From positions 2,976,001 to 3,040,000 of the forward strand of contig NC_088938.1 of the NCBI RefSeq assembly GCF_033473495.1: a stretch of DNA of 64,000 nt, given 5' to 3'. The position numbers and the translations under genes are program-made. The notes beneath the pieces were generated by a model that was not told the origin of the DNA, did no database searches, and saw only the letters and a list, made by a program, of their open reading frames with translations. Positions 41,922 through 54,199 of the stretch are shown here, piece by piece (the first letter of the stretch is position 1; each line of letters starts with the position of its first letter). Source of the stretch: Cercospora beticola. Taxonomy: Eukaryota > Ascomycota > Dothideomycetes > Mycosphaerellales > Mycosphaerellaceae.

Positions 41922-42629
41922 ATGTTTGTCAAGTCCACCGCTGTCCTTGCCCTTCTGTCTGTTGCCGCGCAGGTCGCGGTTGCAGCACAGCCTCCAGCAT
42001 GCGTGATTGCAGCAGTCAAGTAAGCGCGATCCTGGGAAGATTAGAAGAGAGTGGGATACCAGTATTGGGCGAGGAAAGACTCGTAGCATGGTCGCGAATG
42101 GGCTGTAAGGACAGTGTAAAGAGGAACGTATGAACTAATACTTTCTGCAGCACGGAGTCTGACCCATCAGACTTCAAGACCATCTGCAGCTCCGAGAAAG
42201 CCCTCTCATACCTCTCCGACAACTGCGGGGACAACCTCAAGACCGCGCAGGATTACTTCGCAGATATCTGCAAGACAAATGGCGAGGAGGTCACATTCTC
42301 CGATAAAGACGACGATGACAAGGACTCCACCTCGACTGAGTCTTCGTCGCCTACTGCGACCAGATCTGGCAGTGGCAGCTCTGCTTCAGAGACTGGCGGC
42401 AGTGGAAGCAGCACGACATATGGTGAGTTCCATGAATCCTTTCTCCTCGTTGCATGACTTGCCCAGCTAACTTGCACCTTCCCTTCTAGGCTCAAACGCC
42501 AACAACCCATCTGCCACCAACAGCGGCAGCACTGCTGAATCCACAGGCGCTGCTTCAAGCGTGAGATTGGGCATGGACGTGCTCGGCATGAGCGCACTCC
42601 TCGCCTTCGGCGCGATGCTAGCTATTTGA
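41922..42629 (+). CDS. Secreted GPI-anchored Ser-rich protein (169 aa)
   Basis: Three exons: 41922-42019, 42151-42422, 42490-42629. Introns of 131 nt (GTAAGC, CTGCAG) and 67 nt (GTGAGT, GCTAAC, CTAG) keep the frame. The product has a signal peptide (MFVKSTAVLALLSVAAQVAV) and a compact domain with four Cys (ACVIA, KTICSS, DNCGDN, ADICKTN). An acidic stretch (FSDKDDDDKDS), a Ser/Thr/Gly stalk and a hydrophobic end (GMSALLAFGAMLAI) typical of a GPI signal follow. It is not an eight-Cys CFEM domain. It is likely a cell-wall or plasma-membrane protein of unknown function and shares its architecture, but no obvious sequence, with the GPI gene at 1986-2600. Confidence 0.82.
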
Positions 42630-44334
42630 GGCACCGAGGTAGAAATACCATCATCGGCCTCAAATCGACTTGGAAGCATTGCGTTGCGGCGCATGAGGGA
42701 ACATGTTCATGGGGGCTATCTCTGATGGGGCTTTACCATGCAATCTTGGGAGAATCATGTGTAGATTCGGAAGATTCCATCTAAATGCATAACGGGCGTA
42801 GGCAAATCGATCTCTCCACAAAAGAACAACTTCACGTCACGTCAAAAGTCGTATCGCGCGAGTGGATTGTTTGGACTGCCATGGTCCTTCCACCTCTGCC
42901 GAAATATCGATCTGCTGTGTGAAATTCTCTCACAAGTCATAGATCCCCTGCCACATTCAAATCACCACAAACCTGAGTCGAACACCAAGCCAGCAACGCC
43001 GAACCCTACAAAGACATCCGACACAAGCTAACAATACTGAATCATGCACAATCCAACATCACAAACAGCCACATGGAACCGCCCATCTATCCCCACATCC
43101 TCTCCACAAACATTCTCCGGTACCAAAAACCACAAAACGCGCCTCACCGCCGGACAGAAGCTCCGACGCCGAACTGCAAGCAAGGCGTGAAAGCAACGCA
43201 AACGTGCATGCATACAATCTCTTGGCTCCCAAGAGCTCGCGCGTATAGCAACATGAGACGACCATACCATTACCAAGAAATCGCTCTTCCACACCTCTCG
43301 TTGCCATCATCGTCGGTGATACCCGCAGACCACACTCTGCAGCACGCCTGATATGCAGCAACAGTAGCATTAGCATTAGCAGCAGCACAAGCAGTTGCAG
43401 CGAAGGTAGCAGCAGCAACCAGCGGCACTTCCATGCACGTCAGAAAGCTCACCGACTACCCAATTCAGTATGCAGTTCGCAGCTTATACAGATGGAAATA
43501 ACAAAGGCCCCGAAACTGCGTGCTCACGCATCTATGCATTGTTTCTGCTTGCATTGCCTTGCTTACGTACATCTACCCATCACCCGTGTAACCCAAAACT
43601 CTTCCTTCGTGCCTCCACCCGTTCACGCGAGCGAGAGAAAGTCTCATCGATCCTTCCCGCTTTCGAAATGTCAGCGCTAAGGCAGCAGCAGCAGCAGCAA
43701 TCCTGATGGTCAAAGCTACGAGGCCAGAGTTCCTCCTCCTCTACCTCTCCGGTACGCCATTGACTCAGGTCAAGTATGATTGCATTGCGCAAAACATCAG
43801 CCGCCACAAAGGGTGTCCAAGTTTGTACTCCCAAGTCTCGTGACTACGAGCAAGGATCGTAAGCACCGGACGTGGCTGAACCGTTTGTCGTTTGGACGCT
43901 GCAAGTCAGCCTGCCAAGAGCAGCTGACGGCATCACGGTGCGTGTCCGCCGCGAGGCTCTCGCAATTGACGACGCAAATTGCCATCGTGAGCCAAATTTT
44001 TGAGCTCACGGTTACAAGCTGCTGGCGACTCGAGCACTTGTGACCATAATGGATGTGGGCAAGCTCCCGATCGTGGGATTGAGGCGCTTGACTTCGCAGC
44101 TGATTTGTCCCACGAGTTCGAGCTATAGAGGTCTGTCTTGTTGTTCGGTCCTATCACCGTACCCGAGCAAAGTAGAGCTCGTACTCGAGTGAGCTCTCGG
44201 AGTGGCAGACAGACTATACGCGATCATCCGAAAACTTGCTCGTGTTGATGATCTCGTGGTCAAGGCTGGCTTGCTGCTGCAAGGCTCTTCGAATCTCAAG
44301 TGTTTCATTCCATCGGCGTGGTGTTGTGTGTACT
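42630..44334. other. Intergenic region, 1.7 kb
   Basis: It contains GCA/GCT trinucleotide-rich patches (about 43360-43420 and 43680-43702) and one small secreted-like ORF listed separately. Nothing else was supported. Confidence 0.45.
43270..43434 (-). CDS. Candidate Ala-rich, Cys-containing small ORF (54 aa)
   Basis: From an ATG at 43434 the frame reads an Ala-rich hydrophobic start (MEVPLVAAATFAATACAAA), then AAYQACCRVW and a polar end to TAA. It could be a tiny secreted protein. It could equally be a translated GCT/GCA repeat, or part of an intron, since a GTGAGC...CTGAC sequence sits just upstream. It is listed only because it is the best small ORF in this gap. Confidence 0.15.
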   Translation of the reverse strand: MEVPLVAAATFAATACAAANANATVAAYQACCRVWSAGITDDDGNERCGRAISW

Positions 44335-47025
44335 TCAGCTTGGTTCCACGGACGCCACTCCTGTCGTATTGGCTGGCTGAGTGCTGGGCGGGCTGCCATT
44401 CGCAGAGACCAGTACTGCGGGCGGCGCAGCCTGGCTGGATTGCGTAACACGCTTCTCGGGGAGTGGTTCGTCTTTCATACATGCCAGCTCGAGCATGTTT
44501 GTCCATTTCCCTGTGACCGTTAGCGCTGGTTGTGTTGAAGTGACAAGTCGATACACACCTGAGGTGCCTTGGTGGCTATGCTTCAAGTGTTGTCGGAAAT
44601 GGTCAGCCTAAATATGTCAGTTCAGCCGGTCAGTACCAGGATACCAATCTACTTACCCGGAAGAACTTCTTCGCCTGGTTGCACTCGCCAAATTTGTGCA
44701 CATGGTTGAGATGCTCGGCCCGCAGATCCCACTGTGGTGGGTTGGGAAATTCCTCGCCACAGTATCCGCACACATCATGTCCGCTGCCAGCGGACGAGGC
44801 GTGAAAGGCCGCCTCGACACCGGCGAGAGCAGCACACGACCAACTGTGACGTCGCAGGTGCAGGGAGTTCTGATGTCTCTCCGCTTCGTTCTTGTTTTTG
44901 AACCTGGCGAATCACAAGTCAGCAATCCTGTACATTGAGCTTGTCTGGGCCATCTCACCTGTTCGGACAGTAAGCACATGTGTACTGTTTTTCCGATTCA
45001 TGCAAGCGTAGCTCGTCTTCTGTGTCGAACTTCTTCGGCTTTTTCGGACAGCATTCGCAGATGTATACTCCGTGGATTTGAGACACCGAATGATGGCGTG
45101 ATTGGGGTGCACTGTCAGCTGAGGCGATCGGTTGTGGACCTTGCGAGCTTTGCGAAAGTGTTCTCTGATGAGGAGCAGCAATGGCTGAGTTCGGACTGAG
45201 CCCTTTGAACTGTGCACTGAACCTGGAATCGGTGGGGTCAAAAGCAGGAGACAGCCCACCCGGCGAAATGCGGCCTGAGGAGTAGCTAGTCGCAGCAGTG
45301 CTTGGTATGCTGAGTCCACCAAGGGATGATCCTAGGGAACCATGCCTTGGGCCATACGATGAGGCGGAGGATATTGACGAGTTATTCGGATGAAGTCTGG
45401 AGATGGGCGATATTCGTGGCTGGTGAAACAAGTTTCGCCGCTGAGCAGCCTCACTGTGCGTAGAAGCACTGCTCACCGAAGAGCGATCCTCCCGGGAGAG
45501 GTCTCGCGGTGGTGATGATGCACGACGTTTTTGTCCGCGTGCATCGGACCCGGGACTTCGATCAAGACGGTCCTGGATGTGGAGATCGCGCATGTGGCTA
45601 TCTTCCACAAAGTCTTCTTGTGCATACATAGACGCATCGTAGCTCCCTCGTTGCGATATGCTGTCCTCGAATGTGATACTGCTATGTCGTGAAGGCTGGA
45701 AACGGCTGTGCTCTGTCGGGCCACCCTCAGGCCAGAAGCCGGTGAACCCTGGAGACACTGCGCCGGAGGATGGCCAACGCGAGCTAGCGGGGGAATCCAA
45801 CGAACTCTGTTGCTGCTGCCGTTCGGGCATGGAGAGCGGACGCAGCAGCTGAGAATTTCGACGCTCGCTCTCTGCGTGGGCTAGCTGTGCAGTCTCCTGT
45901 GCATTCCCGCTGGAGTAAGAAAGCGACGTCCGCTTCGGTGTCGGCGGGCCATTGGGACCTCCAATGCGGCTCAGTAGCTGCTTGTCATAAGTGTTTGATG
46001 ATGCTTCCAGCGTGCGCTGTTCGAGGTGTCTCTCGCCATGGAGCCTGTAGTTGTCGAACATTAGCATTGTGCCGTGCAAGAGTGACTGAAGGACGCAGAA
46101 GACGTTGCAATGTAAACTTTGGTGACATGCAAAGAAAGCATCGTCCAGTCAGCTGCAGTCGATCCGTTCTTGGTATGTGGTTGGTTTCCACGATTCGAGG
46201 CTTCGGCTGTGCCGTCGCACCCAGAGCCAAGCACATTTGTTCAACATCCAGATTCGGCGACGCCGCATCCAAGATCTCCGCCCAGTCCTAACTAGTGCGA
46301 ATGCGCTTCTTCGATCGCCACCACCCGTGGCTGCGTCGGAACCGCACTGCGAATTGACGGTGCAACGAAGCAGCCGCGTGGCGAGCGATGTCACCAGTTT
46401 CACTGGCTGTTGGACGGTGACCGTGTTGTGCATGGAAATGAAACATGGTTGTCAAGCACATAGGGCTGGAGAAGCTCGAGACAAAAAAGACCGGGTCAGG
46501 TCACGGCGGATGCACCAGCCTCTTCCCCAGAACGCATGCAACGCGTGAATAAAGAGAAGACGAACGAACGCACCTGTAGTTTGACGTTGGCCGTGACATG
46601 CTGCCATCGTCGCTGGGCGTCAAGCTCCCACTTTCTGCCATGTCGTTGATGTTGCCCGTAACGGTCGAGGTGGTCGCCGTTGAGATGGAGCTCCCGCGAC
46701 GCGCCCAATCGATGTGGTGGTGGTATGCAGCATCGTTCTCTTTCTCCGCCCTGCCACCAAACGTCCTCGCCGGTGCCCCACCTAGCAGACTGCTGCCGGG
46801 CTTGACTGAAGCTGGTCGTCCAAAGTCAGAGCCATTCGGATCGTTGCCCCACTGCCAGCCTGGGTCGTGGTTGGGCGAGATGGAGAGGAAGGATGGCGGA
46901 GGCAATGGCGGCGGGACGTGCTGCTCTTGCGCTCGCGGGATTGCCATGGGCGCTGGGCCGCGGTGGAAGCGTGGCGGGCTGTGGAAGCGTTCGTGGTTGA
47001 GGTGAATGTCCGGTATGCCAGACAT
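44335..47025 (-). CDS. C2H2 zinc-finger protein, probable transcription factor
   Basis: Five exons: 47025-46574, 46044-44959, 44903-44657, 44607-44559, 44510-44335; 669 residues. The N-terminal two thirds are Ser/Pro/Gln/His-rich and disordered. A cluster of Cys/His motifs follows: CECCPKKPKKF, a classical YTCAYCPNRF finger split by an intron (C-x2-C-x12-H-x4-H), then VCGYCGEEF with HLNHVH, and FRQHLKHSH. The tail is Ser/Thr/Pro-rich. This spaced finger arrangement is common in filamentous-fungal C2H2 proteins. The first intron is unusually long (529 nt); the last is 48 nt and frame-neutral, so it could be retained. DNA binding and nuclear location are inferred. Confidence 0.8.
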
Positions 47026-48904
47026 GTTGATTGCGGGCTCATGGGCGGCACACGCTGCTAGCACCCAAGCTCCACCATCCGTGGGATCGTGGGTTGTCGA
47101 GGGTCAGATCAGGTCAGGTCAGGCCTTCAAATGCACCGACGGCAGTGCGTGTGGCAAGCGGCGTCCTGTCAAGCGCGTGCACGCCGTCACAGCTCGGAGC
47201 GGCTTGCAACGAGCAATGGGCCACAGTGCAACGTGCAAAATGCCGGCCGGGCGTGCGAGCTGAGCAGCAGCAGCAGCGCAACAGCAGCAGCAGCAGGTGC
47301 AAAGGGCCGATGCGATGCGGCAGGTGCGCCAGCGGTTGGAGCGCGCACTGATTCGCTCCGTCAGCCCTACCGCGAGTCCCAAGCCATGCGCGATGAAGGG
47401 ATGAGTGGTCTGCTGAGTGGATGCCCGCCTTGCTGCTGACCGTCTCGAAATACCCTCTCAGCACAGCCACAAGTGCGCCCCCGTTGGAGCTGCGGCTACT
47501 GTAGCCTGGACCAGGGCCGCCAGGCAAGGAAGACGCCTCCCGCACAGCTCTGCTTCGCTGGTGCAATGCCCTCTCTGCGCTGAGGGAGTTGCTGGCAAAA
47601 GGTCGTCGTGCTCGTCGGCCCGGAGCGGGAGATGCTGTACAGGATGGTCGTCAGGTTACACAGGAAGAGGGCGATGGGCAGCACGGGCACGGCTGTACGC
47701 CGACGCCTTAAGGAATTGCAGCGCACGAACAAGGTGTGAGCTAGGCCCTGCAGGCCCTGTTCCGGCCAAAGCAAGAAGACGCCCTACGCGGCTAGGGAAG
47801 TGTATACTGTCGAGCATGAGCGAGCGTTGTCCAAATCGCGCGTCTGCTGCGTGACGCTGCGCAAGCACTCGACTCGACGTGTGCTTTCTGGTGTGACAAT
47901 TCTCGATGCACCAGGGACCCTGCTGCCGGCAAAGCGACATGGCCGCCGTCGCTGCATGCAGTCCACACGTCTTGCTTGAGCCGCATGCAACGCGGGATGT
48001 TTACCGCCTGTTCGCTGCTCGCCTCCTGCACGCACGAAATAGGGCTGTCGGCGGCCCAGCAAGGTTTGCTACTGTATTGTTGCGGGCCTCGATGCCACCG
48101 TTGCTGCATACGCTCGTAACCATCGCGAAGCAGCACGGAAAAATGGATGAACTGGTGATATAGGGTGCAGCACCTAACTTTAGTTGCTGCTCGCAAACTT
48201 CGACTACTGTATCCGCCAGCTGAGGCTTGGTCTTAGACCCGGCTATTGAATCTACGCAGAACATGCTTGCACCGAATCTGCCGAGGGTTGGCGCCGCGTG
48301 CGCTGGACTCTGCTCTCACTGGCAGCAATGCAGTGCAGGGGGGGTCTTATACCAGCAGAGTATACAGTAGTGGGGAGCACATCATTGCCTCTGAGGTGGC
48401 TGGTCGACGGCTCCGTGATCCACTCCTACTGCAGCGACAATTGTAGCCAGTAGTGAGCTTGGCATCATCCGCGGACGCGGCCGCCTGTGAGTATGTATGT
48501 ATGTAGCTTGGTGCCACATGCAAGTCCTCCGGCAGCAGCGATGCATCCACCGGACCCGAGGCCTTTGGCTGTGCGTGAACGTGGGGAAGGAAAAGGAAAA
48601 AGGCAAGCAATGTGTGCCATCAGCTACGCCAGCTCTGCCAAAGACGCACATGCTCTGTCGTATTGCTGACAGTGTGTATCTGCCACTGTCCTTGGCGGGA
48701 CGCCTTACGGGCTGCCCTCTGTAGCACTGTTGTCATATCTCATCTCATCTTGCTCGCTCTTCACCTCTCCGCCCTATGAGGACTAGCGTCATCGATCAAA
48801 ACTTTTAGCCGCCACATCCTTGTCCAGCAGCGTCGTTGCACACTGTCCACCACCACACCACCAAGGTCGCCCATCTCCGATTCACATACAGCACCGCCGC
48901 CAAG
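47026..48904. other. Upstream region of the C2H2 gene and YVH1
   Basis: A 1.9-kb divergent intergenic region with GC-rich, CAG-containing tracts and a duplicated GTCAGGTCAG word near 47107. Several ORFs of 85-150 codons overlap on both strands and look like chance. Long upstream regions are common for fungal transcription-factor genes. Confidence 0.45.
47263..47297. repeat. CAG trinucleotide tract
   Basis: Two runs of CAG units separated by GCAA in the C2H2/YVH1 intergenic region. It is non-coding as far as can be seen. Confidence 0.85.
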
Positions 48905-50228
48905 ATGCCGCTTCTCGACAAAGTGCATGGCGATCTCGAGTTGTACATTGGCGGGTGCGTCCACAGCTCCTGCCGCGCGCCCGCCGTCTGCGTCGCCACG
49001 TCTAGACTCTGATCTGTGCCAGGCTCTTCACTCTACGCCGCAAAGAAGCGCTACAGGCATCGAACATCACGCACGTCCTCTCTGTACTCCGACTACCGCT
49101 GGAGGAATCCTTGTTCGAGGACTACCAGCACAAGGTAGTAGAGGTCGACGATGTCGACGACGAAAACTTGCTGGAGCATTTCGAAGACTGCAACAAGTTC
49201 ATTCAGGCTGGACTCGATGCAGGCGGAGGCGTGCTCGTGCATTGGTAAGTTCCATCCTTTGCCGCTCAGCTATCCAGTAGTCCACCTTCCGCATGAAGAG
49301 CAAGCAAGGTTTGTGGCTGAGTGCAACGCTCGTACAACATGATTCTCATGTACCACTTCGCTGGCTCGACGCAGTCACGCATGAACGTGCCACCTGCGGC
49401 ACTTTCTCATCCTACCCTTAGAAACATCCCACTCAATATCATTCATACTGACACCTGGTAATGCAGTGCAATGGGCAAGTCCCGTTCTGCAACATGCGTA
49501 TGTGCTTACCTCATGCACAAGTACGGACTCAGTCCGGATGAGGCCTTGGCACAGCTGCGTGTGAGCAGACCGCTTTGTGAGCCGAACGATGGGTTCTGGC
49601 AACAGCTGCAGCTTTACCACGATATGGGACGACCTGAAAACATAGAAGAAGTCCCAGCCTATCAGCGTTGGCTGTATCTGCAGGAGGTCGCCTTAAGTCG
49701 AGCATGCGGTCAAGCCCCCGAAGCAGAAAAGATTCGTTTCGAGGACGAGCACTCTTCTGGGACTGGTACTTCAGACTTTGAGATGAGATGCAAAAAGTGC
49801 AGGTAAGTGAGCAGGAACCCAATCCCAGTGCTAGAGGTATTGACTTGAACAGACGAACTTTGGCCACCTCGCAATACATCGTCAGTCACAAATCACAGCA
49901 AGATCAGCAGTCCGGGACGCCACCCGATCGAATGACCACATCAACAGCTTGCGCACACTACTTCCTGGACCCACTGTCCTGGATGAGGCCAGAGCTAGAG
50001 CAGGGTAAACTGGATGGACGCCTCGAGTGTCCCAAGTGCAAGACCAACGTGGGCAAGTACGCATGGCAAGGTATGCAGTGCAGCTGCGGCGACTGGGTAG
50101 TACCTGGAATCAGCCTTGCAAAGGGTAGAATCGACGAAGTGAAGTCAAGGCCTCAGCAAGGGTATGGCATCCGCATGCCGCCTCCAGCGGCGGGCAGGAA
50201 AGCAGGTCAAGGCCAAGGCAACTTGTGA
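48905..50228 (+). CDS. YVH1: Dual-specificity phosphatase YVH1 (DUSP12 family)
   Basis: Four exons: 48905-48954, 49023-49244, 49467-49802, 49853-50228; 327 residues. The phosphatase signature HCAMGKSRSA (Cys91, Arg97) is rebuilt exactly across the 222-nt second intron. The C-terminal zinc-binding region follows: CKKCR, later LECPKCKTNVGKYAW, and QCSCGDWVVPG, characteristic of Yvh1. In yeast Yvh1 releases Mrt4 from pre-60S ribosomes through the zinc domain and affects glycogen and sporulation. The N-terminus YIGGLFTLRRKEAL is the usual start of the catalytic domain. The protein is full length; the SIW14-type phosphatase gene lies 2.8 kb downstream on the other strand. Confidence 0.95.
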
Positions 50229-53035
50229 AAGGTGCACGTCATCTATTCACTTATTCCTGACTGCTGAAGGAGCTGCTCCGGAAGCTCCCCTTGTGCGACA
50301 ATGCACTTGGGCTGCTGGTCTGCTACAAGTGACCTGTCCCCGGCATGCTTAACAATGCTTGGGTATCTCTCAGAGCACAGGCCAATGGGTCGCCGTACTC
50401 TAGTGGCAACGTTGCGCAGTGTCGCTATCAGCACAGCAGCTCCGGCTTACGAAGAAGCTCATCGTCAGAACTGCGCAGAACGCGCGGCACAGCGGCCACC
50501 TCTTACTCTGCCGCCAATTCTCGGAGAGACATCCTTCTTCAGATGAATGAGGCCTCTTCCAGCGAAACAGACTTCTGCCCGCCTGACTGTGTCGACGCTC
50601 CCTCGGATGCCATCGATGATCAAGTCATAGACTCAGCCAGCCACTCAGCTTACGAACGCCCCTCCCTTGCTATGCAAATACGGTTTGCACCAGCACTGCG
50701 TCGCTCGCCAGTTTTCACCCGCTTTCAGCTCAGCGGAGAGGCTTCGACAACGTGCTTCTGCTTCTGCAGATATGCAGCCTACACCACGCGAGGCCTGCCC
50801 CATTACTTTATCGGGTTAGACTGGGCGCACTTCCCGTAGGTCCGCGGGAGCTTGCACGACGTGATGCCTCGGACCACATAATCGCATCTTCTGAACAGAA
50901 GCTTGACCCAACAGCCACGACGTCTGAAGAAAGCAGAGCTGGCGAACAATCACATGTGATGATGGGTCCAGAGTGTCGCTTGGCATGCCTAGCGGCAGAT
51001 GGCAGAATTCCCAGAAGGATTACGCGAATCGATAGCGATCCATAATTGCTCCTCGTCAAACAGCTCCACAACGGTGAACAGAGCTACAGCGATAATCATA
51101 TGGACAGCACTTTCCAATGGCCCCGAACATCAACCTATCGTCTGCATGGCAAGAAATGCGCAGAAGCCCGAAACCAAAAAGCCGAAGCTGATACAGCACA
51201 CCTCCAAAGACCCCAGCCACGCCAGCCTTCTCCACTCTCAAGGACGATGTAACCTCCCCGCAAGCCAAAGGAAGAAACGGACCTCCACATTTTTCGGCGA
51301 TTCCCGCATGAACTTCGCCGTCTCTACGCAGCTCATGGGGGCCCACTATCAACACCAAATCCTCTTCGAAACCAACACCATTCCATCTTCTGCACGCTGA
51401 CGGGCATAACTCCTACTCCGCGTCACCTTCCTGTTCGAGTTTGGCGTGCTCGATCCCAGTTACCAGAGAAAGTCGCGTTACACAGCAGATTTTCGTCTTC
51501 GTGCCGCACCGAAACGAGGACGAGCCGTGACGAGATTTTCTTCTGCAGAAGAGGCGTGAGGCGAACATACGATAGAGTGTATGTCCAAAGCAAAGACGAC
51601 GATGACTTCAACTCCAAGAAAGTCCCGAAAGAACCCCATCTTGTGAAACAAGCCCAGCCTCTACTCGCCCTATCATTCCCAACTCTCCAAAGATCGTCAA
51701 AAGATCATACGACATTTCAGCCTGAAAAGAGTTCCCACTCCACTGCAATCCCCTTGTCTAGCACCACAGCACAGCCACACATAAGTAACCGACAGGCCTA
51801 TTGCATACATAGCTTCCAAATCCAAAGCACAAAGATATATTGAAATATGACCCAATTCTGCATGCACAAGCGGATGCACGATCACGATCCTGGGTCTCCA
51901 CTTTCTGCTTCGCCGCACACTTGCTGAAGATAATTGTTGACAAGAAGAAACATGAACAGCACAACATGAAACCCACAATATACACCATGACGAGCAGAAG
52001 TCTTGATCAAGCCTGCGAGAAGTCTCGATAAAGCCTGCGTGTCCTCGTGCGATCGATGCGGTGAGTAGTAAGCTATAGTATATGCAAGACGGCCCTACAG
52101 GCTGGAAGGCAGCAGCCGACAAGCACGCGCTGCAGCTCCGACGATGATCCACTACAGTATCAGTCGTGCTCCTTCTGGTCTTGTCACATGCATGCATATG
52201 ACCGCAGCTGCGTTCGAGCAGGCACACAAGCACAGGTACACCTGGGTACGTGTAGGACAGATCTGGCGACCTACGTGTCAATGAATAGCGAAGCATCTAG
52301 ACAACGATTATATGCTGGCAGCCGCATTGGCGAGCCTAGAAATCTGCCCGCACATGCCATATGAGCCTTATGGCAGTCTAGCCTTTCTCGCGTAGAATCC
52401 CACAACAAGGTTCTTCACTGCTCAAGCTTCCCGTGAGAAGAAGGTGCACTGTACACGCTACAATGCCTCGAAGCAAGGTCCGAGGATCATCTATCTTCAC
52501 AATTGGAAGAAGGTTAACGATAAAAGCATCGATAGCAGTAGCAGCAGCAGTATCATTGAGATGTATACTCATTCAACTATCCACTTCATTTCCACCTCTG
52601 AAACCAAGCGACTTTCTTTTGCCCTTGCAGCAGCAGCGCAGCATGGTGCCGTTCCGTATTCTTTCTCTAATGCAAAATTACCCATATCGAGGGAGGCGAA
52701 ATCTTTTACTTGGACTGAACCACCAGCGCCTTCGCTAAATCCAAAAAAGCCGAACTCCATCAAGCTCGCCAGAGAGAGCAGAGAGGAGTGGCTGAACCCA
52801 AGTAGACAAAGGAAATATTCCGATTATTTTGGTCATCGCCAGAAGAAACACAGCCCAGTGAATCCTGTCGCTCTGTCGTTCAAGGGGAGTGCGCGTAGCC
52901 TCGTGGGGACCATGCTGAGGATCCTGAGTGTCGGCAAGGTGCTTGTCCCTCGAGATCGATTGGCAACAAGTCGCAATCAAGTCCAGCCGAAGGCGATCCG
53001 AAGCTTGATTCTGGTGACTCCGCTATCGGACTCTC
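50229..53035. other. Convergent intergenic region, 2.8 kb
   Basis: No supported gene. The longest ORF (plus 52444-53055, 203 codons) runs into the 3' end of the SIW14 gene in antisense and has no family resemblance. A short AGC/AGT-rich patch occurs near 52530. No RNA gene was recognised. Confidence 0.4.
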
Positions 53036-54199
53036 CTATGAGCGGCCTCGAATAGCGATAGGAGGAGTGGTGGCAGATGTTGAGACCACCTGAACATCGG
53101 GAATGTCCAGACATTGTTCACTATCACCACTGTCCGTCATCAATGTATCCACCAAGTTTTTGTCCGCGTCGAATCCATGGACCACGATATCAGAATCGAG
53201 TTCACGCGAGTCTCGCCCAAGACTCGAACTAACCCCATCACCAGCCTGGGGCAGGGTTTCACCAGATAAATATCTTCTGGCAATGAGGAAAGGGCCATCG
53301 GACTTGTCGCTGGCGTCGCTTGTCTGGCTTGAATCGCTGCTGCAGATCGAAGCAGTGTTATGCGACGGCAAAGAGCTAGCCAATTCGTAGACGCTATTGA
53401 ATGAATCGACGCGCTCTCGACTGTCTCCCTTGAAGCCCTTGAGGAGACCGTGACGCCGACCGTACTGGTGAACAAGCTCCGGGTCGAAGCTCTTGATCAG
53501 TTCAATGTCGCCATCGCGCGGTTTCGGGTCGGCGTAAGTCCTGTATTCAAGGAGAATTTCGTCCATCGGCCACTGCTGAATCTTGCGGATGCAAGCGACG
53601 ACACACCCGGTGCGGTGGCGGCCTTGGTTGCAATGGATATACACGGGGTGGTGCATTGGATTCAGGGCGAAAAGCACGGCGTCGCAGAGAGTGTCGAAGT
53701 TGGTCTTAACTTTGCCCTCCTTGTTGGGTTCGACATCAAGAATCTTTCTGTTGATGCCATGTTGCCAGACAAATTGGTCGTAGTGCTCACAGGATTCTGT
53801 CTTGGTGACAAGGGTGAGTATTGATTTGAGCTTCAACGTCTCCATAAACTCGATGTTGCGAGCTTGTGGGAATGCACTGCGGTACATGGTGTTGTCGACC
53901 ACAGTGCCATAGTTGGGTGCTGGCACGAGGGGTAGTAGCCGCACAGGACATGGCATCAAAGTCACTCGAGGCGTTGGCGAGCGCGACTCTGGCGGTGTTG
54001 GTGGTTGTGACGAGGTAGTCGGAACACCCTCCCATGCATTGCCTGTACCCTCCACCTCTCCTTTGGCTTGGCACGTGGCAGAAGACTTCTCCTTTCTGGC
54101 GCTCATCTTGGAGCTGTCGTGATTTGTAGACTCGTCCGAGGCGGACACCGTTGCTGCGAGATCCACCGCGCTGAGAAAGCTGTCGCGCAGATATGGCAT
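53036..54199 (-). CDS. SIW14: Siw14-type atypical dual-specificity phosphatase
   Basis: Single exon, 387 residues. The domain starts near PAPNYGTVVDNTMYRSAFPQ (about 94-112). It carries KSILTLVTK and EHYDQFVWQHGI, and has the CX5R loop HCNQGRHRTG with Cys190 and Arg196. These are hallmarks of the Siw14/Oca plant-and-fungi atypical phosphatases, which remove the 5-beta phosphate of inositol pyrophosphates. The 90-residue N-terminal extension and about 130-residue Ser/Asp-rich C-terminal tail are longer than in yeast Siw14 and likely disordered. Assignment to SIW14 rather than an OCA paralogue is likely but not proven. Confidence 0.85.
   Translation of the reverse strand: MPYLRDSFLSAVDLAATVSASDESTNHDSSKMSARKEKSSATCQAKGEVEGTGNAWEGVPTTSSQPPTPPESRSPTPRVTLMPCPVRLLPLVPAPNYGTVVDNTMYRSAFPQARNIEFMETLKLKSILTLVTKTESCEHYDQFVWQHGINRKILDVEPNKEGKVKTNFDTLCDAVLFALNPMHHPVYIHCNQGRHRTGCVVACIRKIQQWPMDEILLEYRTYADPKPRDGDIELIKSFDPELVHQYGRRHGLLKGFKGDSRERVDSFNSVYELASSLPSHNTASICSSDSSQTSDASDKSDGPFLIARRYLSGETLPQAGDGVSSSLGRDSRELDSDIVVHGFDADKNLVDTLMTDSGDSEQCLDIPDVQVVSTSATTPPIAIRGRS

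Noticed and set aside
47031..47854. Overlapping ORFs in the C2H2/YVH1 intergenic region
   Set aside because: Open frames on both strands in GC-rich CAG-containing DNA; no domain or splice support.
52444..53055. 203-codon plus-strand ORF next to the SIW14-type gene
   Set aside because: It runs antisense into that gene, has low-complexity Ser runs, and resembles nothing.
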